A stretch of 64,000 bases of DNA from Brachypodium distachyon (taxonomy: Eukaryota; Streptophyta; Magnoliopsida; Poales; Poaceae). The stretch is taken from positions 29,317,001 to 29,381,000 of the forward strand of contig NC_016131.3 of assembly GCF_000005505.3 (NCBI RefSeq), read 5' to 3'. Positions 56,041-64,000 of the stretch are shown here, piece after piece. Within the stretch, counting starts at the first letter, position 1. Each line of letters opens with the position of its first letter. A model generated the notes under the pieces. It was not told where the DNA came from, made no database searches, and worked only from the letters and a program-made list of their open reading frames with translations. A program made the translations under genes and the position numbers.

Positions 56041-56182
56041 AAAGTAGGGAGTGAGCCTAGCTCACTTGGTTGCGTGAGTGAATGTATAATCCCACCATCT
56101 AGATTGAAGTCCTCACGGGCGAATTTAGGTTCCTATTTATACTGCAGGGGCCTCCATTACAATTTCCTTTCACAAAAAAAAA
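56041..56182 (+). mobile_element. Au-like SINE inside the Helitron
   Basis: Box A-like TAGCTCACTTGGTT and box B-like GATTGAAGTCCTCA, with AATCCCACCATCTAG between them, match the grass Au SINE layout as I remember it. It ends in a run of nine A and is flanked by TAGTAACC on both sides (56033-56040 and 56183-56190), a perfect 8-base target duplication. Confidence 0.8.
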
Positions 56183-56529
56183 TAGTAACCCGAGTTAAAA
56201 CTCCGGGTCATGTATTGATATATGGCGACTTATCCAACGCAAACTCTCCTTCAGTGTAAACTTCCAAACTATTATCGTAGTCCATTTGGATTAAGAACAC
56301 AGGGCTCTGATGAAATTTGGAAATTCCGCCAGCCACTTGAACATACTTTACACATAACACCTTACCATTGAGTTTAAGTGGTTGGTGGGACTTCCACCTT
56401 TCATCCAAGCTGTGCGTTTTTTATCCAATGATCTTCAAGAGTAGTTTGCAAGTTTGCACTGGAAGTTTTTTTTACCGGATACGTCACCTTATATATAGTT
56501 ATTAGTTTTTATATGGACCCTAATAACTT

Positions 56530-57100
56530 ATCCTTGCAAAAATATAGATTATAATAGATGGAGTTGATCTTACTACTTATTGTACTTATGATTCTTGAAA
56601 AAACAAAAAAATAAGTTGTGAGGTCGTCACACATTGATCATGTAACAGAGTATGTTACATTTAGCACCATAAAAATATTATCGACTTAACACTAATCGTA
56701 GCATATTGGCCTGCTAAAAAAATAATCCTTTCAAAAAAGATAGATTATGATCGATGGAGATGAGCTCAGTACTTATTATTCTTATGATTCATGAAAAAAC
56801 AGCGAATTGAGAGGTCAAAACATTGTGATCGTCTAACGGAGTATGTTTCATTTAGCGCCATCAATTTGTTTTTGACTTAATACTAACCGTACCATATTGT
56901 CCTACTAATAAATTAAACATGCATAAATATAGATTATGATGGATGGAGATGAGCTTGGTACTTAATATTCTCATGATTCGTGAAAAAGAACGGAAAAAAG
57001 TCCAGATACCATAACATGTTGATCGTCTAACGGAGTATGTTACATTCAGCATCGTTAAAAATAAATATTTACTTAAGACTAACCCTAGCATAGTTGGCCT
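56530..57100 (+). repeat. three imperfect tandem units of about 180 bp
   Basis: Each unit contains TATAGATTATGAT-like, GATGGAGATGAGCT, CTTATGATTC, a run of AAAAAACA, TAACGGAGTATGTTACAT and CTAACCGTAGCATA-like in the same order. Units begin near 56533, 56735 and 56920. Confidence 0.75.
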
Positions 57101-57337
57101 AGGCGCGGGGTCTTAAACCAATTTGACGGTTCATGGTAGGCCAACATAACACTAACCGTGGCATATTAGGCATGGATGGGTCTTAAACCAATTTGATTAT
57201 GCTAGCCCAACAAACATATCCCTTCATTAAATCTTGACCGGCCTTGAGCTATAACATCTGATAAATTCGGAAGATATGGCTCAATGTGGTCCTTTCCCTC
57301 GATACCACTCATATTGTTCTTTTAGTATATAATAGAT

Positions 57338-58329
57338 AATAGTTGCGGTATGTTAATTAAGCACGACCAATTCTACCCCCTGTCCGTCATCAACATTCCA
57401 TGGCGCGTGGTGTCTTCGTAACACAACGATACTTTTGGGAAATGTATTGTGATTCACATGATTAAAAAATCTGGGGATGAGAAAGAACTTACGATGCAAT
57501 GGCACGCCCTTTTAGTTCTTAAAGGATTAGGAACAGTAGAAATTAACACAAAATAGTTTCTGAAAGGAAATTTTCATTTGCAAAAAAAATTATAGCGTAA
57601 TAGGTCTAGTCCTACAAATCAAACAATTTTCATAGGGAAAATCCTATGGAATTCTACAAGATTCTTAAGAAAAAAAGAGCTTTGCTGATATGGAAGCCTC
57701 ACAAATAGCCAGTACTCAATCAATAGAGTATACAATGCATGTGTCCAACCAATCTGATATCGGTGCATCGATCAGGACATGTAGCTTTCCTTGGATCAAA
57801 CTTCCAGGAGGAAGAGCGGTGTGTCTCCGTACATGCATCAACTGATTAACAACAGAAATGGTGTTGATAGCATCAGGATGTATGTATGACCAGATGTGCT
57901 ATATATGGGGATGTCCCTGGGCGGAGAGCACTGGAGGAGGGTTAGCCCAAGGCGGCAGAACAAATGACCTTCATGCGCGTCGAGTTAAACTAATATACGC
58001 GTGTATGTGTATTGCGGTTGACGGGGGATCGATCCTTGAATCTAAAGCATGGAGGGAAAAGCTGATAGCAATCTAACACGCTGATCAGCAAGGGTCCACG
58101 TAACGGACGGCCAGATGTTTTCATAGCTTGTATCCAACGATCAGAATAATTGAGGTGATATGTATCAACGCGGAGGTTCCCCTCAGTACCTCTCATATTG
58201 CTTTTAGTATATAATAGAAGAGAAAGAGTAGGAAATCAGAAGGGGACAAATAAGGAAAACGAGAGCTTCTTAACGTGTATCTGACGCTGTATTGTGAGAA
58301 ACACGCCGTATTTGCTACGGCTAAGTTGT
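57338..58329. other. intergenic, possible second Helitron 5' end
   Basis: CTCATATTGCTTTTAGTATATAATAGA at 58192-58218 mirrors the 57336 end. The next base is A, not T, and no partner 3' end was identified. No gene. Confidence 0.4.
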
Positions 58330-59850
58330 TTTTTTTCGAAAAGGGGGGGCTCCCTGGCCTCTGCATCGAAGCAATGCACACATCCAATTTATTGCAAAGT
58401 TAAAACATCTCAGTACAAAATTCACGAATCACACAAAGTGAAGACAAAAATAAGCCAAATAAAACAAAGATCCTGAAGATAATTCCTATGCATCTTGCAA
58501 TCTAGCAATAGGCCGCCAGCCAGTCAGGTTGGAGATATCCCGAGCGACCGTCTCTAGCCGAGTGCACCCAGAAGCCGAAAGCTCCCGCTTGTCCACAAGG
58601 AGGAGGAGGGACCAAAGGCGGATTAGAGCGGTGGCCCTGAAAATAACCTGCAAAAAGTGATCAACTCTAGCCCTGTTAAAAATAATATCATTTCGACAAT
58701 TTCAAATAGCCCAACAGACAGCAGACACTCCCACCCGAATGTGAGCCTTAGTCTTTTTGTCAATCCCATTTAACCAATTCCCAAACAAATTATACCCCGG
58801 TACTCCATAAGTAAGGGAGGGAGTACCGATCAAATCTAGCCATCCGTTGGAAAGGGTACTTTTGACTTTTTTTTGTTATATATTTGGATTAGATCTATTT
58901 ATCTCCTAATTTTCCGGTTACATGCCGCCGTGTGTCTACCTGAACCCGGATCACGTGTTGGATTAGATCTATTCCTCTCCTAAATTTCCGATCAAGCACC
59001 CGCCGCTGTGTGCCTCCCTGATCGCGCACAAATTAAACTGCGTAGCGTTCTCCTCTCTCTCCGTCATATGCACTGACACATCCTGCATGCCTGCGTTCTC
59101 ATGGTGCCCCAGCCGGTCCTCGTAGCTCGTCAAATCAACCTTTGCACTTCCTTATCCGGCAGCTTTAACTAGCTAGCAATTACTCAAACCTGAGTATAGA
59201 CGTGCGTGTTCATCACATGGAGGGAGCCCAACGTGGGGATTAATTAGGGTTTACCATGGAACTTTGTACGTGCTCAAACGAGCAAGATTTCCTGATTTTT
59301 AATAGTACTATTTTCTCTAATCTATTTCAAACTATATTTGTATTGTTTTGACCACACTAAATTATGCTAGATTACTATTTTACCCTCAACATCAAGGTAT
59401 TCCTTGGTTTTTTGAGGCAGTACTCCATATCACCTGTAACGGAGTACCACGGAACACTAACCGTTAGATCAGACAAAATAGACGGCTCATATTTATTTCG
59501 AGGTACCATAAAAGATATTGGTAGGGGGAAGCAAATTAAAGGCAAAGTAAAATATTGGTAGGGGGAAGCAAAGTAAATAATTCGCCACACAAGTTGGTTA
59601 TAGGGACAAGTGATGAATAAATGATAAATGAACTCCTCGACATCACAAAAACAACATTTCATACATCCTGTCCAGTTCCTTTTGGCTAGATTATCCTTCG
59701 TAAGCAACACTTTTCGGTCAAAAAACCACATAAAAATCTTAACTCTTAGGAGAATTTTTAATTTTCAAAAATAATACCGCGAGAAAACCATAGGGCTATC
59801 CATTAAATCTCTGTACATAGATTTAACCGAGAAAACCCATTGGGCTACGG
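58330..59850 (-). pseudogene. 3' end of a LINE ORF2, split by an insertion
   Basis: On the minus strand 59850 to about 59560 translates with one stop to VKSMYRDLMDSP, RVKIFMWFFDRK and a zinc-binding region CMKCCFCDVEEFIYHLF. After a ~770-base interruption (about 58793-59560) it resumes at NLFGNWLNGIDKKTKAHIRV, VCWAIWNC and an end near 58490. It finishes at an A-run (T-run 58328-58337 on the plus strand). This is the zf-RVT end of plant L1-type LINEs. The inserted segment contains a diverged copy of the repeat at 21588-21735. Domains upstream (endonuclease, RT) are missing, so it is 5' truncated. Confidence 0.75.
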
Positions 59851-61310
59851 CAAAGTTGTACGCAACAGTGCATTGAGATTCGCAACAGCGTCTTTCACAT
59901 TTTCAATCAGTAGAGCGAATAAGTTCGCCCAGGATAAAACTGGCCTCGCTGAATTTAGCGATACGCCCGTCTGACACCTCTGATCTCCGGCCCGCTCCTC
60001 CTCCGTGCAAAGTTTGTCGTGTACCACAGCATTCGTGTCCCAAACTCCCAACAGGATCTCCTCGCTCAAGCCAGTTTACTCTGACGAAAAAGCCACCACC
60101 GTATGATCATTCGCACCTACCCTTGTTAGAGAGCAAGTTTTTTAATACGCTCTTGTCAGCAATCACGGTCGACGCCCTCGGGAGCGTTGGCTGGTTACCA
60201 CCCGAAAAACACACAAAAAAACGGGCAAATTCAGATGCCTCGTGCACTATAACGGGCAGTATCACCACTCCCATAGTGGAGATCTGTATTAACTTAAGCC
60301 CGTAAAATCACACGGGTAGATGAAGGGAATATCATGCGGAAAACAAAAGCAGGAAGAAGAACACGCCGGCCTTTTTGACTCTCTTCTCTGCTCGCCACGC
60401 TCTTCTGCTCCCTTTATCGGCACTCCTTCCTCTCGCCCTTCGAATCGCCGCCCGCCGGCCCTTTTGCTTCTTCTCGCGGCGCCCGTGGCCCTTCGTGGCG
60501 TATCTAGATTTGCAACCTCTTTATGTAACGTCCTTGATGAAAAAAAGAAGAAGAAGAAGAAATCAGCTGAAACTTCCGTTTCCATCTCGACATGATACAG
60601 CTGCTAGCACGCTACGAACCCGGCACATGGGCGGAACGGAGATGTGATATCACATCTCCGTTGGGATCGATCGTTAATTCCCGGTTGCGGCCGGCCAGTA
60701 CCGGATATCCGGACGAGCTCGTGAACCCTTTTTCTCAAGCGGTAATCTTCTCGTGAGAAGCTTCTGTTTGATTCCTCCCGTCCCGTTTCGCCGTTTCGGT
60801 ACTGTACTCTTTTAACGAACAAACCTTTTCCAAGCCTATCCATCGCGCCGAAATGCAGCCGTGCCACGTTTGGCGTGCGTAAGGTGCAAAGTACAGCCGC
60901 GGAAACAGTGATCAAGTTGTTCGCTGGGAGCTATACTGCTAGTAGTCTGCTACTACCCATGCATAATTTAAATCCAATCACAGGTTTCCAAGAGCAGATG
61001 TCTGTACCACATTCGCATTAAATTACGTTTAGTTAAGAGTTTCTGTGTCTCTATAGACGCTTTCCCAACGCGGGCCAGGCAAGCGAGAAGAGGACGCACC
61101 GGAGGCTGGAGCACAGCCGGTTGCTAGTTGGCGCTGGCGCTTGTTTAGTGCCGAGCCGGGCAGGGCGCTGTGTAGTCCCCAGGCGGCCCATGCTACTCGT
61201 AATATTCTCCCCCGTCCACATCGTCGCAACTAGCAACACACAGCAGCAGTCCCATCTCTCTAGAGTCTAGAGTCTCTCCTTCCCGGCGAGCTCGTTTCAT
61301 TTCCCCCATC
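59851..61310. other. intergenic, promoter side of the second peroxidase
   Basis: A 91-codon frame at 60320-60595 with an AAG/AAGAAG tract has no recognised domain. From about 61000 the sequence is the upstream region of the peroxidase. Confidence 0.4.
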
Positions 61311-61318
61311 TATATAAG
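61311..61318 (+). promoter_or_regulatory. TATA box of the second peroxidase
   Basis: TATATAAG, about 230 bases before the ATG at 61545. The leader contains (GA)n-rich tracts at 61378-61400 and 61449-61462. Confidence 0.65.
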
Positions 61319-61544
61319 CAAGCGCGCGCTCCCTTTCCTCTCTCCTCACTTAAGGCACGCCGAGTGTTAGCTACACACAGAGAAAGAGAGAGAGAAAGAA
61401 AAACAGAGCGAGAGCAGCGGCCGGCCGGCGAGCGAGCAATTAAGCTGCAGAGAGAGAGAGGAGTTAATTAGCGAGAGCTAATTAAGGCTGAGTCGAAGAG
61501 AGTGAGCTCCCGTTGTCATTCTAGCTAGCTAGGTTGCTCGCAAT

Positions 61545-63874
61545 ATGAGGTCGAGGGGGCTGGAGTTGCGGTGGCGGCGGCAGAGCCAGAGCCAGAGCAT
61601 GCTGGCCGCGGTCGTGCTCGGCGTGGTGGTGCTGCTGGCGACGGCGGCGGCGTGCGCCGGGGCGCAGCAGCTGAGCCAGAGCTACTACGCGTCGACGTGC
61701 CCCAACGTGGAGACGCTCGTCCGCGGCGCCGTCACCCAGAAGCTCCAGGAGACCTTCAACGCCGCGCCCGGCACGCTCCGCCTCTTCTTCCACGACTGCT
61801 TCGTCAGGGTACGCATAGATCGAAAAAACCCCAGCTCAAGCTTCCGTGCTGCAATTTTTACTCGTTTTTACAATCGGTTTTGAATTGAATCGATGAGTTT
61901 GTTTGCAGGGGTGCGACGCGTCGGTGCTGATCTCGGGGCCGGGGGACGAGCACAGCGCGGGGCCGGACACGACGCTGTCGCCCGACGCGCTGGACCTCAT
62001 CACGCGTGCCAAGGCCGCCGTCGACGCCGACGCGCGGTGCTCCAACAAGGTCTCCTGCGCCGACATCCTCGCCCTCGCCGCCCGCGACGTCGTCTCCCAG
62101 GTACACTTTGCCTTAGCCGCGGAAGAGCCGTTCGAGTAGTGCTCTAGCTGCTTCTGGTTGCTTGACGGCGACGCGTCTAAAACCTTAGTTAGTGCGGTTT
62201 TTAGTCTCTAATAGTAGTAGTACTCCGTATTAAGTTTTTGAGCCGGTTTTCTAGTTCTGCTCTGCTCTAGACCTGCCCGTGGAGCGACAGCTATGATGAT
62301 GGGGGCGCCGAGTTGACAAGTCCCACGACCCACGGCGTGTGTGCGCACACTGGCCTTGTCCAGTTCTGCGCAGCCGTCCGGCACGACGAGCCCACGCTCG
62401 CTCTTCACGACCTGAGCTGTGAGAGCCTGTGGCGCAATTATGCCTCGCCCTGTGCCGGGAACACGTAAAAGCGTCACCGCTCAACAAACAACTAATCGTA
62501 GTATTATTACTGCGGAGTCGTCGACCAGTTAAATACGGCACCGAGGCAGGCAGTTAACAAGAGAGACATCTCTTATTCCAGCAAGTTCGTAATCATTTCT
62601 TAGGCAAGTCGGCGACATTCTCCGTCCTTCGCTTTGCTTGTTTTGAGCAAGAACCTAATACCAGAAAGTTCGCATCTTTTGGCGCTAAATTTTTGGAGAT
62701 GGCCGGGCGTGGTCCATGTACGGGGCCAGCCGGTCGGGATTCCGCTTAGCTGCCGTATTTACTACTCATAGCAGCCTTCCGCTGCCCACAAAGGCCATTG
62801 GCGCAGTTGGAGCCGAGCGTGAGACGGGAGCGAGAGTTATTACCACTGCACTGTCCTTGCCCGGCCAGCCGGCTTCAGTTCCCCCCGGAGTGCGTAGGAG
62901 TACTGGCAGTAGTATTACACGGCTCTTCAATGAACCGCGTGCAGCCCCTGTGGGCAAGACAGGGGCATGGTACATGGTAGCGGTAGAGCTACGGAATCCC
63001 CCATCAATTATTGGGTCGCGCAAGTTGGCCGTGTCCCGTGTGTGTGCGTGCCCGGTTCCTCGATCGCAAACCGTGATGTAAATTCATGTGATTGTGCATT
63101 ATTTTCAGGATTTTGAATTTTGTTTTGTTCTTTTGGTGGGTGCTTGTGCGTGCAGGCGGGAGGGCCGTACTACCAGGTGGAGCTGGGGCGGCTGGACGGC
63201 AAGGTCGGGACGCGCGCCGCCGTGAAGCACAGCCTCCCGGGCGCCGGCTTCGGGCTGGACCAGCTCAACAAGCTCTTCGCCGCCAACGGCCTCACCCAGA
63301 CCGACATGATCGCGCTCTCAGGTAGGAGTACCTAAAACGTCTCTCGGCCCAGAAGCCCGTTCGGTCCAGATCTCTACTAGTCCCCGGCAACATCACGCCA
63401 AAAACATTCCGTCTGGGCCTGATTACAACTTGTTTTGGTGCACGTACGCATTTTTCAGGGGCGCACACGATGGGCGTGGCGCACTGCGCAAACTTCGTGC
63501 GGCGGCTGTACCCGTTCAAGGGGGCGGCGCCGCGGAGCAACCCGGCGATGAACCTCTACTTCCTGCGGCAGCTGCGCGGGACGTGCCCGCTGAACAAGTA
63601 CAGCCCGGCCGCGGTGGCGATGCTGGACGCCGTGACGCCCATGAAGTTCGACAACGGCTACTACCAGACGCTGCAGCAGCAGAAGGGCCTGCTGGCCTCG
63701 GACCAGGCGCTCTTCGCCGACCGCCGGTCCAGGCCCACCGTCAACCACTTCGCCGCCAACCAGACCGCCTTCTTCGACGCCTTCGCCGCCGCCATGGCCA
63801 AGCTCGGCCGCGTCGGGGTCAAGTCCGGATCCTCCGACGGCGAGATCCGCCGGGTCTGCACCAAGGTCAACTGA
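61545..63874 (+). CDS. class III secretory peroxidase, four exons
   Basis: Exons 61545-61808, 61909-62100, 63156-63321 and 63459-63874 join in phase, giving 345 residues. The N-terminus has a charged stretch ([13 protein letters not shown]) before a hydrophobic core ending ACAGAQQ, a slightly long signal peptide; the Met at residue 19 is an alternative start. Distal site [15 protein letters not shown] is canonical; the proximal His is in LSGAHTMG. Conserved [13 protein letters not shown] and [11 protein letters not shown] are present. Intron 2 is long (1055 bases). The closest groups I recall are the PRX16/45/51/55 type. Intron positions and phases are the same as in the 45391 peroxidase, which supports common descent. 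Acts in the apoplast on hydrogen peroxide and phenolics. Confidence 0.95.
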
Positions 63875-64000
63875 TCTATTGCCATTGCTGATGCCAGGAT
63901 AGAGGACGTACGTACATTCAGTAGAGAGAGGGTAAATCGGTCAATTGTGTGTCTCTCCTCATCTTCTTCTTCTTCTCCGTTGCCTTGCCTTGCTCCGGCC
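63875..64000 (+). other. 3' flank of the second peroxidase
   Basis: Presumed 3' UTR start with a CTTCTTCTTCTT tract near 63963. Confidence 0.4.

Larger units (their letters stand above)
54450..57336 (-). mobile_element. candidate Helitron (2887 bp) carrying other repeats
   Basis: On the minus strand it starts TCTATTATATACTAAAAG (57336 downward) and ends with a GC hairpin (CCCACGCG..TGCGGG) and CACCATGCTAG (54450). It sits between host A (54449) and host T (57337), as Helitrons do. It has no terminal inverted repeat and no target duplication. No Rep/helicase ORF is present, so it is non-autonomous. Inside are an LTR-like piece with CTTTATATACATG (about 55330), an Au-like SINE and a tandem array. 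A sequence like its 5' end occurs again at 58188-58218. Confidence 0.6.

Noticed and set aside
58192..58218. A second complete Helitron ending at 58218
   Set aside because: Only the 5'-like end was found; the flanking base is A rather than T and no hairpin-CTAG partner was identified.
60289..60647. About 90-codon ORFs around an AAG repeat
   Set aside because: Low-complexity Lys tail made by the repeat; no homology recognised.

Overview
This is plant nuclear DNA from a grass, most likely a Pooideae species of the Brachypodium/Triticeae group. The evidence is spliced genes with GT-AG introns and GC-rich first exons, Stowaway-type MITEs with CTCCCTCC ends at TA, an Au-like tRNA SINE, a Copia LTR of the Angela/BARE type beginning TGTTGGAAATATGCCC, and a Ty3/gypsy element with an antisense extra gene. 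It holds no prokaryotic features, rRNA or CRISPR array.

Genes, left to right. The 3' half of an ARM-repeat TTI2-like gene (+, to 2676) converges on a five-exon GDSL esterase/lipase (-, 3175-4803). Next are an intronless DYW-class PPR gene (+, 7100-9058) and a three-exon DUF863-like protein with an EAR-type LDLKL motif (-, 9870-11170). A two-domain NifU-like (NFU) Fe-S scaffold (+, 16714-17405, 5' exon uncertain) converges on a P-class PPR gene (-, 17977-19437). That PPR gene is divergent, by 227 bp, from an RNase H-like gene (+, 19665-20297). A small plastid membrane protein follows (-, 23204-23897). On the right are two class III peroxidases with the same four-exon structure (+, 45391-46770 and 61545-63874).

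Mobile DNA. A 9951-bp Ty3/gypsy element (28270-38220, 5-bp ACTAT target duplication) runs on the minus strand. It has lost protease, RT and much of gag, carries a truncated Copia element, and encodes a spliced plus-strand antisense gene next to its 3' LTR. The sequence on either side of it is one AT-rich, repeat-laden tract. A candidate Helitron (54450-57336) carries an Au-like SINE, an LTR-like piece and a ~180-bp tandem array. Others are a second Helitron 3' end (24510), a LINE 3' end split by an insertion (58330-59850), a mini-retroelement consisting of LTR fragments around a gag zinc-knuckle ORF (48314-48921), a MULE-type MITE with a 9-bp target duplication, and several Stowaways.

The most unusual structures are two long inverted repeats. 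One (14691-15250) is a head-to-head duplication of the sequence found immediately 5' of the NFU exons; if transcribed it would fold into a ~240-bp hairpin matching that region. The other (42898-43920) is a ~1-kb foldback of unknown family with Stowaways in its loop. A degraded P1B-type heavy-metal ATPase gene fragment lies at 22111-22254. No operon-like or wholly new multi-gene system is evident.
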